Counted from the first letter of the stretch, positions 9,845-18,187 are shown. The stretch is 64,000 bases of DNA from Marinobacter lutaoensis (GCF_001981305.1 NZ_MSCW01000004.1:62001-126000); one strand, 5' to 3'. The notes: generated by a model not told the origin, from the sequence alone. Numbers and translations: made by a program.

Positions 9845-9859
9845 TAGTAACCATTATCA
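9845..9859 (+). promoter_or_regulatory. Candidate Fur box before exbB
   Basis: The 15-mer TAGTAACCATTATCA matches the 7-1-7 Fur consensus TGATAATNATTATCA at 11 of 14 positions, with the right half perfect. It lies 37 bases before the exbB start in an AT-rich stretch, as expected for an iron-repressed TonB system. Confidence 0.6.
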
Positions 9860-9895
9860 TTTGCCTGTTACTTTCTTTGGCGAGAGGCGATCCCC

Positions 9896-10675
9896 ATGTC
9901 CAACGTTCACTCAACCCTGTTCGCCGGCCCCCTCGGCCAGCTGATCGACATGGGCGGCCCGGTGATGGTCGTGCTGCTGGCCATGGCCGTCCTTGGCGTC
10001 GTGACCTTTTTCTACCTCATGCTGTACGGCACCTTCTGCACGCCCCGCCGGGACAAGCGGGTCAAACAGCTGGTCAGCCAGTGGCAGACCGACCCGGCAA
10101 CGGCGGACCCGGCCCGGGCGGTGGCCGGCGCCGGCCTACGTGCCCGCATGAACCCGTTGCTGCACCTGGTTGCCAACACCGTCTCCGCCAGCCAGGCCCA
10201 GGCCGACCCCGAGCAGATTCGCGCCACCGCCGCGCGGGATGCGCAACACGCCCTGGAGCCGTTTGAGGCTCCCCTCAAGATCATCGAGGTGATCGCCGCA
10301 CTCGCCCCCCTGCTGGGTCTGCTGGGCACCGTCATGGGCATGATGGATGCCTTCAGCGCCATGGCCGCCACCGAGGGCCGCGCCAACGCCGCGCAGCTGA
10401 GCGGCGGCATCTACGAAGCACTGGCCACCACCGCCGCCGGTCTGGTGGTTGCCATTCCCTTCGCCGCCCTGGCGGCCTGGATCGAGTTTCGCCTGCGCCG
10501 CGTGCACCAGACCGTCAACAGCACCCTGGTAACGGTCCTGCACGCCGCACCCCCGGAGGCCAGCGCCCCGGCAGCGGCCCAGCAGGACCGGACGGCGGCC
10601 GCGCCCGGAACGGACGAGAGCGGCCACGCCTACAGCCTCGATCACAAGCAGCGGTTGGTCCATGCAGCTGGTTGA
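9896..10675 (+). CDS. exbB: Biopolymer transporter ExbB (MotA/TolQ/ExbB proton channel)
   Basis: Proton-channel subunit that energises TonB from the proton motive force, 259 residues. It shows an N-terminal helix (about 20-45), a long cytoplasmic loop, and two further helices carrying VIAALAPLLGLLGTVMGMMDAF and the glycine-rich GGIYEALATTAAGLVVAIPFAA. First gene of a four-gene operon; its 3' end overlaps exbD by 14 bases. A candidate Fur box precedes it, so iron repression is likely. Confidence 0.93.
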   Translation: MSNVHSTLFAGPLGQLIDMGGPVMVVLLAMAVLGVVTFFYLMLYGTFCTPRRDKRVKQLVSQWQTDPATADPARAVAGAGLRARMNPLLHLVANTVSASQAQADPEQIRATAARDAQHALEPFEAPLKIIEVIAALAPLLGLLGTVMGMMDAFSAMAATEGRANAAQLSGGIYEALATTAAGLVVAIPFAALAAWIEFRLRRVHQTVNSTLVTVLHAAPPEASAPAAAQQDRTAAAPGTDESGHAYSLDHKQRLVHAAG

Positions 10676-11045
10676 GCCCCGTCCCAGCCGGCCGATGCCC
10701 ATCCGCATCACGCCCCTGATCGACGTGGTGTTCATCCTGCTGGTGTTCTTCATGCTAACCAGCCGCCTGTTGCCCGTCGACTATCTGGAACTGGCCAACG
10801 ACACCCGGGCCCAGGGCAGCCAGCAGGGCGATCCCATTCCGACTCTGACCGTCACCGCTCAGGGCACGGTTCGTTGGCAGGCGCGGATACTGACCCAGGC
10901 GGAGCTGGTCGACGCGCTGCGCGCAGCCGGCATCCGGGAAGTGAACCTGGCCACCGAGGACAGCGCGACCCTGGCCGCGTTTACCGAAACGCTCAGCCGG
11001 CTGGACGGCAACGGCATCACCACCCACTGGCAACGAACCCACTGA
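10662..11045 (+). CDS. exbD: Biopolymer transporter ExbD with the catalytic Asp
   Basis: Partner of ExbB, 127 residues: a short cytoplasmic N-terminus, one membrane helix at about 19-38 (TPLIDVVFILLVFFMLTS) and a periplasmic domain. The conserved Asp of PLIDVVF, which carries the proton in ExbD, is present. It overlaps exbB and is followed nine bases later by a second exbD-like gene. Confidence 0.92.
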   Translation: MQLVEPRPSRPMPIRITPLIDVVFILLVFFMLTSRLLPVDYLELANDTRAQGSQQGDPIPTLTVTAQGTVRWQARILTQAELVDALRAAGIREVNLATEDSATLAAFTETLSRLDGNGITTHWQRTH

Positions 11046-11054
11046 CGCACCACC

Positions 11055-11465
11055 ATGAACCCGCTGTTCCCCCCGCCCGCCACCTCGGGCAAGTCACTGC
11101 TGGCGCGCATGGAAGATGCCTTGCTGCCACTGATCAACCTGGTATTCCTGCTGCTGATGTTTTTCATCGTCGCGGGACAACTGGCCGATGAACCGCTGCC
11201 GGAACTGCCGGGCAGCCAGAGCAGCCCGCACCAACAGGCCCCCCAGGCCGACCTGGTGGTCACCGCCGAGGGTCGCTGGCGGATTCGCGCCGAGCCGGTC
11301 ACCGAACAGCAGCTGGCGGCCCGCCTGCCGGCGCCATCCGACGACCATCCCCTGCGGATCGCCGCCGCCGACAGCCTGACCATGAGCGACCTGGAGCACC
11401 TGTTCCAGGTTCTGGAGCGGCTCGGCTACACCGAAATCCTGCTGCTGACGGAGCCGGCCTCATGA
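11055..11465 (+). CDS. Second ExbD-like protein, catalytic Asp replaced by Asn
   Basis: An ExbD/TolR-type protein of 136 residues with the same layout as its neighbour: an N-terminal cytoplasmic stretch, a membrane helix at about 24-43 and a periplasmic domain. The helix reads LLPLINLVFLLLMFFIVAG, so the proton-carrying Asp of PLIDVVF is Asn. In ExbD this Asp is essential for coupling, so this copy probably cannot conduct protons itself and may serve a structural or regulatory role in a mixed ExbD pair. It overlaps tonB by four bases (ATGA). Confidence 0.88.
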   Translation: MNPLFPPPATSGKSLLARMEDALLPLINLVFLLLMFFIVAGQLADEPLPELPGSQSSPHQQAPQADLVVTAEGRWRIRAEPVTEQQLAARLPAPSDDHPLRIAAADSLTMSDLEHLFQVLERLGYTEILLLTEPAS

Positions 11466-12196
11466 CACCGAATGGGCGCTGGATCCGGGCCGCCTGCCTG
11501 GCGTTATCGCTGGTGTTCACCGCCGCCGTCGTGGCCTGGTCCCTTCCCGACCGCCCGCTGGAACTGACCCCACTGGGCGACGGCGCGGTGAATACCGTGC
11601 CGGCGATCCGCATCAGCCTGGCCGGCAAGCCGCAGCCGGCCGCCACGCCAGCCCCGGAGGCGGCGCCGGTCGCCGCGCCCGAGCCGGAGCCCGAGCCGGA
11701 ACCCAAACCGGAACCCAAACCGGAGCCCAAACCGGAACCCAAACCAGAGCCCAAACCAAAATCCCAACCAAAGCCCAAACCGGCCCAGGAAACCGTCGCC
11801 CGGGAACCTCAGCCGGCGCCGGCCGGTACTCCGGGACAACCGGCGGAGGCCAACGCCGACGCGCGCAACCAGGCCGCCGTGCCGCTGCACACCGCCGGCT
11901 CCGCGCAAGCGGTGGACAACTATATCGCGCGCCTGAGCCAACACCTGGCCCGCTACTACGAATACCCGAGACGGGCCCGGCGCCTGGGTCAGGAAGGGAC
12001 ACCGGTGATCGTGTTCGAGTTCCGTCGCGACGGCACATTGATTCAGCACCAGCTTCGGGAATCCTCGGGGCACCCGCTGCTGGATCAGGCGGCGCTCGAC
12101 ATGCTGGTTCAGGCCGCCCCGCTGCCGGCGGTGCCCGACGACATTTCCGGCTCACATTTCCGGTTCGCGCTGCCGGTGCGCTTCCGCCTGCGCTGA
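11462..12196 (+). CDS. tonB: TonB energy transducer
   Basis: Spans the periplasm and drives TonB-dependent outer-membrane receptors; 244 residues. It has an N-terminal signal-anchor helix (about 8-28), then a proline-rich spacer at about 60-125 containing repeated PEPEP and PEPKPEPK units. The C-terminal TonB domain begins about residue 155 with YIARLSQHLARYYEYPRRAR and LLDQAALDMLVQAAPLP. The Glu-Pro/Lys-Pro charge pattern is typical of TonB linkers. Last gene of the exbB-exbD-exbD-tonB operon. Confidence 0.93.
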   Translation: MTPNGRWIRAACLALSLVFTAAVVAWSLPDRPLELTPLGDGAVNTVPAIRISLAGKPQPAATPAPEAAPVAAPEPEPEPEPKPEPKPEPKPEPKPEPKPKSQPKPKPAQETVAREPQPAPAGTPGQPAEANADARNQAAVPLHTAGSAQAVDNYIARLSQHLARYYEYPRRARRLGQEGTPVIVFEFRRDGTLIQHQLRESSGHPLLDQAALDMLVQAAPLPAVPDDISGSHFRFALPVRFRLR

Positions 12197-12342
12197 CCCG
12201 TTCCTGCTCCGAGATGTCGCGCCTGCGCCCGCCGGTGCACCTATTGCGTGCAGGGACCAGCCTCGCCAAGCGCCGCCCCTGGGCGCTCCGGATAAAACTA
12301 ACCGACTGAATAAACGGGCTATTTGGCCTTTTCAGAAAAAAC

Positions 12343-12358
12343 TGGCACAAACCCTGCT
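12343..12358 (+). promoter_or_regulatory. Sigma-54-type promoter for the nitrite channel gene
   Basis: TGGCAC with GG at 12344-12345 and GC at 12356-12357, exactly ten bases apart as required for -24/-12 recognition. It lies at the head of a leader that contains an ANTAR-type hairpin and a terminator. Confidence 0.65.
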
Positions 12359-12369
12359 GGAGCCAACCC

Positions 12370-12468
12370 GTGGGGCCAGTGCCGGTCCCACTCACAGCGA
12401 CAGGTTTTCTTGGACGACGGCGTCCTCCCGTGATCGGCTCCAGCCGGAAACGGGGGCGCCGTTTTTTT
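12370..12468 (+). promoter_or_regulatory. Transcribed leader with ANTAR-type hairpins and attenuator terminator (FNT gene)
   Basis: Hairpin P1 at 12370-12391 has an eight-pair stem and the hexaloop AGTGCC, with A at 1 and G at 4 as in known ANTAR protein targets. Hairpin P2 at 12412-12425 (GGACG/CGTCC) has loop ACGG, an imperfect match. Its 3' arm overlaps the 5' arm of an intrinsic terminator (arms 12418-12431 and 12450-12461, then seven Ts at 12462-12468). NasR binding to P1/P2 would therefore prevent termination. Confidence 0.65.
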
Positions 12469-12536
12469 ATGTGTGAACTATGGCAGCAACCGCGTCCGCA
12501 GGAGGGCGCCGGAAACGTGCCACAGGGGGAAAGGCT

Positions 12537-13388
12537 ATGTCTTACATCGTACCTTCGGAGTTCGCGACCAAAATGGTCGATGCGGGCGAATCCAAAATCT
12601 ACATGTCCACCCGGGACACGCTGATCCGTGCGTTCATGGCCGGCGCCATCCTGGCCCTGGCCGCAGCCTTCGCGGTCACCGTGGCGGTCCAGACCGGCGT
12701 CTTTCTGATCGGTGCGCTGCTGTTTCCCGTCGGCTTCATCATGCTCTATCTGATGGGCTTCGACCTGCTCACCGGGGTGTTCATGCTCACGCCCCTGGCG
12801 CTGCTCGACAAGCGCCCCGGCGTCACCGTTGCCGCGGTGCTGCGCAACTGGGGCTGGGTCTTCCTGGGCAACTTCGCCGGCGCGCTGACCGTGGCTTTTC
12901 TGATGGCCTTCATTTTCACCTACGGCTTCAGCACCGACCCCGGCCCTATCGGTACCAAGCTCGCCAGCGTGGGCGAGGCTCGTACCCTGGGCTACGCCCA
13001 ATACGGGCTGGCCGGGTGGGTCACCATTTTCATCCGTGGCATGCTGTGCAACTGGATGGTATCCATGGGGGTGGTGGGCGCCATGATTTCCACCCACGTC
13101 AGCGGTAAGTTCCTGGCCATGTGGATGCCGATCATGCTGTTTTTCTTCATGGGCTTCGAACACTCGGTGGTGAACATGTTCCTGTTCCCCTCCGCCATGC
13201 TCATGGGGGGCGGCTTCTCCATCGCCGACTACTTCCTCTGGAACGAGATTCCGACCGCCCTGGGTAACCTGGTGGGCGGCCTCGCCTTCACCGGCCTGAC
13301 CCTCTATGTCACCCATGTGCGCACGGCGCCGAAGCGCCCGGTGGCGACCGGCCTGGACCGCGCCCCCCTGACCTCCAGCCGGGCGTGA
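12537..13388 (+). CDS. Formate/nitrite transporter (FNT) family channel, probably nitrite
   Basis: Pentameric inner-membrane anion channel subunit, 283 residues with six hydrophobic helices. Family blocks are GFDLLTGVFMLTPLALLD near 75-95, the central RGMLCNWMVSMGV and FFFMGFEHSVVNMFLFPSAML. Nitrite uptake or export is inferred from the NasR-type leader in front of it and the nearby nirBD. The start at 12537 follows a purine-rich CAGGGGGAAAGG. Its stop overlaps the GTG of the kinase/phosphatase gene (GTGA), so the two are translationally coupled. Confidence 0.88.
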   Translation: MSYIVPSEFATKMVDAGESKIYMSTRDTLIRAFMAGAILALAAAFAVTVAVQTGVFLIGALLFPVGFIMLYLMGFDLLTGVFMLTPLALLDKRPGVTVAAVLRNWGWVFLGNFAGALTVAFLMAFIFTYGFSTDPGPIGTKLASVGEARTLGYAQYGLAGWVTIFIRGMLCNWMVSMGVVGAMISTHVSGKFLAMWMPIMLFFFMGFEHSVVNMFLFPSAMLMGGGFSIADYFLWNEIPTALGNLVGGLAFTGLTLYVTHVRTAPKRPVATGLDRAPLTSSRA

Positions 13389-15178
13389 GCGCACCCGCTC
13401 CGTGCCAACCCGCGGGGGCCCGCACGCCCCCGCGCGGCCCGTCCGGCGGGGCTCCGGGCCTGCGGGTCACCTCGGGACAGCACTCCGAGGCCGGGCGCAA
13501 GCCGGTGAACCAGGACCGGCACGGCCTTGTCGTGCCCCCGCTACCGGCGCGGGCCATCAAGGGCATCGTCGCCGTCATCGCCGATGGCATCAGCAGCAGC
13601 AACGTCAGCCAGGTGGCCGCCGAGATCGCCGTGGCCGGCTTTCTGGACGACTACTACTCCACGCCCGACAGCTGGGGCGTGAAACAGTCCGGCGAGCGGG
13701 TGTTGCGCGCCCTCAACGCTTGGTTGCACGCTCACACCCGCCAGAGCCGGTTCCGCTACGATCTCGACCGGGGCTACCTCTGCACCTTCAGCGCGCTGGT
13801 ACTCAAGTCCGCCACCGCCCACCTGTTCCATGTCGGCGACACCCGCATCTACCGCATGGCCGGAGGGCTGCCGGAGCCGTTGACCACCGATCACCGCCTG
13901 CCCCTGTCCGCCAGCACCGACGGCCTGAGCCGGGCCCTGGGCATGGACCCGCACCTGGAGATCGACTACCGGCAACTGAGCGTCGCCCCGGGGGACGTGT
14001 TCCTGCTGGCCAGCGATGGCGTTTACGAGCACCTGCGCCCGCGCGACATCGCCACGATTCTGGCACGGTATCCGGAGGATCTGACGGCCGCCGCCCGGGC
14101 CCTGGTGACAGCGGCCCTGAGCGCTGGCAGTCCGGATAACCTGACGGCCCAGCTGGTGCGGATCGACGCCCTGCCGGAGCCACGACAACACGACGAGCTC
14201 GGCGAGCCGTGGCAAGCCCGGCCCTTCGCCCCGGAGTGGCAACCGGGGCAGACGGTGGATGGTTTTCACATCCTCCGGACTCTGCACGCCAGCAGCCGCA
14301 GCCGGGTCTATCTGGCCCAGGACCTGGCTTCGGGTACCGAGGTGGTGCTCAAGTGCCCCGCCACCGAATTGCGCGAACAGCCCGACGCGCTGGCCGCATT
14401 CCAGGCCGAGGAGTGGGTCGCCCGGCGCATCCACAGCCCGCATGTGGCGCGGCCGTTCGCGGTGGACCGGCCACGGTCGTACCGTTACCTCGCCCTCACC
14501 TACCATCCGGGCCGTACCCTTCGGCAGTGGCTGCTGGATCAGCCGCGCCCGGACCTGCATCGGGTCCGCTCCCTGCTGGAACAGATCGCCGCCGGACTCC
14601 GGGCCTTCCACCGTCTGGCGATGGCGCATGGCGACCTCCGGCCCGACAACATCCTGCTGGACGACCACGGCACCGTTACCCTGATTGACTTCGGCGCCAC
14701 GCAGGTGGCCGGATTGCAGGAACGGGCCCCCGACCCGGGCCCGCACTGGCCCCGGGGAGCGGCGCTCTACAGCGCGCCGGAAAGCTTTCTCGGCCAGCCC
14801 GCCAGTGCCGCCAGCGACCAGTTTTCCCTGGCCGTGATCGCCTACCAGATGCTGACCGGCCAGCTGCCCTACGGCGCCGAAATCCCAAAAACCCGCAGCC
14901 TGAGCCAGCAGCGACGGCTCAGACCGAGGCCCCTGGCGGTCGACCGGCCGGACCTGCCCGGGTGGCTGGAGCCGGCCCTGAAGCGGGCCCTCGCGATCGA
15001 ACCCCACCGCCGCTACCCGGCCCTGTCGGAGTTTCTGTTCGACCTGAGTCGGCCACGGCCGGACTGGCAACAGCGCCATCGCCCGCCCTGGATGACGCGG
15101 CACCCGGTGGCGTTCTGGCAGGGGATATCGGCACTGTTGCTGCTGGCCCTGCTGGCCACCTGGGCCGGGCGCGTCTAG
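13385..15178 (+). CDS. Fused PP2C phosphatase and Ser/Thr protein kinase, membrane-anchored
   Basis: A 597-residue two-enzyme protein. Residues about 20-260 are a PP2C-type phosphatase (NQDRHG, ADGIS, HVGDTRIYRM, LASDGVYEHL, SPDNLTAQL). Residues about 275-560 are a Hanks-type kinase with the lysine in VVLKCPAT, the catalytic loop HGDLRPDNILL (HGD instead of HRD) and LIDFGATQ. A single C-terminal helix (about 575-595) anchors it. Start is GTG 13385, overlapping the channel gene. Similar fusions sit in nitrate/nitrite assimilation loci of Pseudomonas, which suggests control of the channel, but the target is unknown. Confidence 0.88.
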   Translation: MSAPAPCQPAGARTPPRGPSGGAPGLRVTSGQHSEAGRKPVNQDRHGLVVPPLPARAIKGIVAVIADGISSSNVSQVAAEIAVAGFLDDYYSTPDSWGVKQSGERVLRALNAWLHAHTRQSRFRYDLDRGYLCTFSALVLKSATAHLFHVGDTRIYRMAGGLPEPLTTDHRLPLSASTDGLSRALGMDPHLEIDYRQLSVAPGDVFLLASDGVYEHLRPRDIATILARYPEDLTAAARALVTAALSAGSPDNLTAQLVRIDALPEPRQHDELGEPWQARPFAPEWQPGQTVDGFHILRTLHASSRSRVYLAQDLASGTEVVLKCPATELREQPDALAAFQAEEWVARRIHSPHVARPFAVDRPRSYRYLALTYHPGRTLRQWLLDQPRPDLHRVRSLLEQIAAGLRAFHRLAMAHGDLRPDNILLDDHGTVTLIDFGATQVAGLQERAPDPGPHWPRGAALYSAPESFLGQPASAASDQFSLAVIAYQMLTGQLPYGAEIPKTRSLSQQRRLRPRPLAVDRPDLPGWLEPALKRALAIEPHRRYPALSEFLFDLSRPRPDWQQRHRPPWMTRHPVAFWQGISALLLLALLATWAGRV

Positions 15179-15301
15179 CCGGGCCATTTTTTGCCCGCCA
15201 GCAACGGCTCGCCCAACACCCGAGCAAGGGGCTGCCTGCAGCCACCGGCAGCCCACCCTTTTTCAATATTAACATTTTGATAAAAAAGGAAATTTTAGAC
15301 C

Positions 15302-15316
15302 TGGCACGGGGTTTGT
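15302..15316 (+). promoter_or_regulatory. Candidate sigma-54 promoter for hcp
   Basis: TGGCACG, four bases, then TTGT matches the -24/-12 consensus at 10 of 11 positions (final GC is GT). It follows an AT-rich stretch (15258-15300) and lies about 65 bases before the hcp ATG. T6SS hcp genes are commonly sigma-54 controlled. Confidence 0.5.
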
Positions 15317-15381
15317 CTATGCCTCCTCGTCCACGGATCCATCCAGGGACAGACATTCATCAACACGTCATGGAGCAGACT

Positions 15382-15900
15382 ATGCCAACTCCTTGTTATA
15401 TCAGCATCGAAGGTCAAACCCAGGGCAACATCACCGCCGGCGCCTTTACCTCCGATTCGGTCGGCAACATCTACGTCGAGGGCCACGAAGACGAAGTCTT
15501 GGTCCAGGAATTCAGTCATGTGGTGACGGTTCCCACCGATCCCCAGTCCGGCCAGCCGTCTGGCCAGCGGGTGCATAAGCCGTTCAAGTTCACCGCCGCG
15601 CTGAACAAGGCCACGCCGCTGATGTACAACGCTCTGGCCTCCGGCGAGATGCTGCCGAAGGTGGAATTGAAGTGGTACCGCACCTCCGTCGAGGGTAAGC
15701 AGGAGCACTTCTTCTCCACCATCCTGGAGGATGCCACCATCATCAACATCGACTGCAAGATGCCCCATTGCCAGGATCCGTCCAAGGCCGAGTTCACCCA
15801 ACTGGTCGAGGTCGCTCTGGCCTACCGCAAGGTGACCTGGGAGCATGTGGTCGCCGGCACCTCCGGTTCCGACGACTGGCGTTCGCCGATCGAAGCCTGA
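15382..15900 (+). CDS. hcp: Orphan type VI secretion tube protein Hcp
   Basis: Forms hexameric rings that build the inner T6SS tube and is itself secreted; 172 residues, the standard length. It carries the family landmarks YISIEGQTQGNITAGAF, VHKPFKFTAALNKATPLMYNAL and WEHVVAGTSGSDDW. The start at 15382 is chosen because GGAG lies seven bases upstream; an in-frame ATG at 15370 would add four residues. No other T6SS gene is in the window, so it is an orphan here, between the kinase gene and the sprT-like gene. A strong terminator follows. Confidence 0.95.
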   Translation: MPTPCYISIEGQTQGNITAGAFTSDSVGNIYVEGHEDEVLVQEFSHVVTVPTDPQSGQPSGQRVHKPFKFTAALNKATPLMYNALASGEMLPKVELKWYRTSVEGKQEHFFSTILEDATIINIDCKMPHCQDPSKAEFTQLVEVALAYRKVTWEHVVAGTSGSDDWRSPIEA

Positions 15901-15922
15901 CGCCCGTCCCCCTGGCTCGTGG

Positions 15923-15950
15923 CGGCCGGCCCTTCGGGGCCGGCCGTTTT
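15923..15950 (+). terminator. Intrinsic terminator after hcp
   Basis: Ten-base GC stem (15923-15932 with 15937-15946) closed by a TTCG tetraloop and followed by TTTT. It lies 23 bases after the hcp stop. Confidence 0.9.
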
Positions 15951-16006
15951 CGTTTGAGGCGCCAGCCCCGCCCCGGTACCATGGACTTCTGTCTTGCAGG
16001 TACTCC

Positions 16007-16690
16007 ATGGACACGTATTTCCCACACCAGCTCGGCCAGCTCATGTGCGAGGCCACCCTCCGGATTCTCTGGCCGCCCGCGGCGGACTGGCTCGGCCGGC
16101 AAGCTGCCGGCAGCGCTCTGCATTGTCGGGTGGGCACCGGCAAAGCCACCTATCACCGCTACGACCCGCAGCGGCGGCACCACCTGATCACCTACGGCAT
16201 GCGCATGGTCGCCGCCAAGCAGGAAGCCGGCACCGCCGACGGCTGGCTGTCGACCCGGGAGATTCTGGCCCGGGGCTACTTTGACGGCGAACTCAGTACC
16301 CTGAACCTGCTGGCCCACACCTGCTGCCACGAATTCGCCCACCTGTTGCAGTGCAGCGCCGGGCAGCGCGCCCGTGGTTCGGTGCACAACCGCGAGTTCT
16401 ACACCATCCTCGACGAACTGCACGCCAGCGGCGGCGCCGAGGCGACCCGACGGTTTCTCGCCGATGAAGCCGACCGGCGCGGCCTGCCCTTGTCCGACCG
16501 GCCGTTCCTGCTGCCGGAACCTCGGCAGCTGGCCCGGCAGTGGCGAATCGGGCAGGCGGTCACTTTCGGTGAAGGCCGACACCAGGGGCGGGTCGTCCGG
16601 ATCAACCGCAAGACCTGCACCGTGGAGGGCACCGGCCCCTCCCGCGGCAGCCGGTTCCGGGTACCCCTGAGCCTGCTGCGACCGGCCTGA
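16007..16690 (+). CDS. SprT-like zinc metalloprotease-family protein
   Basis: A 227-residue protein with the zinc-binding motif HEFAH (about residues 109-113, in CCHEFAHLLQC) followed by VHNREFY, the layout of SprT/DUF45-type metallopeptidase domains. No signal peptide is seen, so it is probably cytoplasmic. The C-terminal about 60 residues (RIGQAVTFGEGRHQGRVVRINRKTCTVEG) look like a small SH3-type beta domain. Substrate unknown. It is followed by the convergent nasR gene with a gap of six bases. Confidence 0.75.
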   Translation: MDTYFPHQLGQLMCEATLRILWPPAADWLGRQAAGSALHCRVGTGKATYHRYDPQRRHHLITYGMRMVAAKQEAGTADGWLSTREILARGYFDGELSTLNLLAHTCCHEFAHLLQCSAGQRARGSVHNREFYTILDELHASGGAEATRRFLADEADRRGLPLSDRPFLLPEPRQLARQWRIGQAVTFGEGRHQGRVVRINRKTCTVEGTGPSRGSRFRVPLSLLRPA

Positions 16691-16696
16691 GGCGAG

Positions 16697-18001
16697 TCAG
16701 GTCAGCACGTCCGCCATGGACACCAGGGCCCGGGCCACCTCGGACAGTTTCCGGCCCTGATCCATGGCCAGCTTGCGCAGAACCCGATGCGCCTCGTCGT
16801 TGTCGATGTTGCGGTGCCGCATCAGCAGCAGCACCGCCTTTTCCTGGGTCTTTCGGTCTTCCAGCGCTTCCTTGGCACTCTGCAGTTCGTCCGTCATCTG
16901 CTGCAGCCGGCGCGCCTGCTCCTGCACCAGATCAAAGAGCGAACGGCCGAACTGGGGACCGACACCCTCGCTGTCCCAGGCTTCGGCCGGCCGGGCCTCG
17001 AGACCGGACTCGCACAGCACCAGCACCGGCTGGGCCGGATCGCTCCGCTGCGGATCCGCCAGAGCGGCGATCAGCGTCTCCTGGTGGGCCAGTGCGTGCC
17101 GGGCCTCGGCGAACCGATCCACACAGCGGGCACGGAAACTGCCCTCCACTGCGTCCTCCACCAGCTTCAGATCGTCAATCCGTTCCGTCATCAGCGTGAA
17201 CCAGCGATCCGCCAGGCTCCGATCCAGGGTCTTGTATGGGCCCACCGAGCATCCCAAGCGCCGCAGCCGTTCGATCTCCGCCTCGCGCGGGTGGGCACGC
17301 AACCGGTCCCAGAGCTCCCGGGCCTCGTCGTCGGCAAAGCTGACGAACACCTCGAAACAGCGCTCCTGCGCCTCAACCAGGTGCATCATGCGCTGGGACA
17401 GGGCAGTGTCGAAGCCGCCACTGGAAAAGCCGGCCGAGCCCACCGCCCGCTCCTGACCGCAGAACTCCTTGCCGTTCATCAGGTGCACCATAGCCACCAG
17501 AGAACCGGCGATGGAGGGGTCGACGGCGGTGTCCGCCGCTTCGAACACCACCGTGATCAGGCGCTGGATCAGACGGCAGTATGCCGCCGTGGCCTCGCCG
17601 GCGGTCAGCGCCAGGCACTCCACGCGCCGGCGCAGGTCGGCCAGGCCGCCCAGCCCGTGCAAGGCCCCGGCAAGGTGGTTGAGCAGAGAACTGCTGACCG
17701 GCTGGGTCATCAGGGATTGGTGCACCTCCGCCAGCGCCTGATGGAACAGGACACACTGCTCGTCGGATGCCCGAACGATGGCGGCCCGCTCCCGGGCATA
17801 CGTCTCACCCCCCGACCCCAGAAACACGTTGGAGGCGCCCCGCTCCCGTTGCAGCGCGTGCACCAGGTTGCCAATGCACTGGATCAGTTTGCCCAGCTGA
17901 AGAAAGTGCTCCAGATGCCGGAGTTCGCAGCGCTTGGAGGCGATGACATAGTCCGCGACCGAAGGTCCCGTCCCGGCACCGGACAAGGGTTTTGTGTTCA
18001 T
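16697..18001 (-). CDS. nasR: Nitrate/nitrite-responsive transcription antiterminator NasR
   Basis: RNA-binding antiterminator of 434 residues. Residues about 40-300 match the all-helical NIT nitrate/nitrite-sensing domain (start of domain QRERGASNVFLGSGG). The C-terminal about 60 residues, with DRKTQEKAVLLLMRHRN and EAHRVLRKLAMDQGR, are an ANTAR RNA-binding domain. ATG 18001 has a GGAG upstream. It is divergent from nirBD, and both nirB and the channel gene carry two-hairpin leaders of the kind ANTAR proteins bind, so these are its probable targets. Confidence 0.9.
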   Translation of the reverse strand: MNTKPLSGAGTGPSVADYVIASKRCELRHLEHFLQLGKLIQCIGNLVHALQRERGASNVFLGSGGETYARERAAIVRASDEQCVLFHQALAEVHQSLMTQPVSSSLLNHLAGALHGLGGLADLRRRVECLALTAGEATAAYCRLIQRLITVVFEAADTAVDPSIAGSLVAMVHLMNGKEFCGQERAVGSAGFSSGGFDTALSQRMMHLVEAQERCFEVFVSFADDEARELWDRLRAHPREAEIERLRRLGCSVGPYKTLDRSLADRWFTLMTERIDDLKLVEDAVEGSFRARCVDRFAEARHALAHQETLIAALADPQRSDPAQPVLVLCESGLEARPAEAWDSEGVGPQFGRSLFDLVQEQARRLQQMTDELQSAKEALEDRKTQEKAVLLLMRHRNIDNDEAHRVLRKLAMDQGRKLSEVARALVSMADVLT

Positions 18002-18187
18002 GTGTCCGCTCCTGCCGCGCCCGGCGGCACGACCTGGTCGATTCCTCCCCGACTCCAGCAATTAGCAGGCCAGCTCCTGGCCCGGGGCGACTCAAACTCG
18101 TGCATTGCGCCCCAGCAAAGGGCAGATTGCCCGGTCATGAACGCCGCCAACAATCACATCTAACGGATTTTAAAAGAAAAATAAAAC

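Noticed and set aside
11690-11785. Tandem repeat in tonB as a CRISPR-like or mobile repeat
   Set aside because: It encodes the in-frame Pro-Glu/Pro-Lys spacer of TonB; the units are short and coding.
11613-13394. A 593-codon minus-strand frame across tonB and the FNT gene
   Set aside because: It is antisense to two clear genes and arises from their GC-rich third positions and Pro/Lys repeats.
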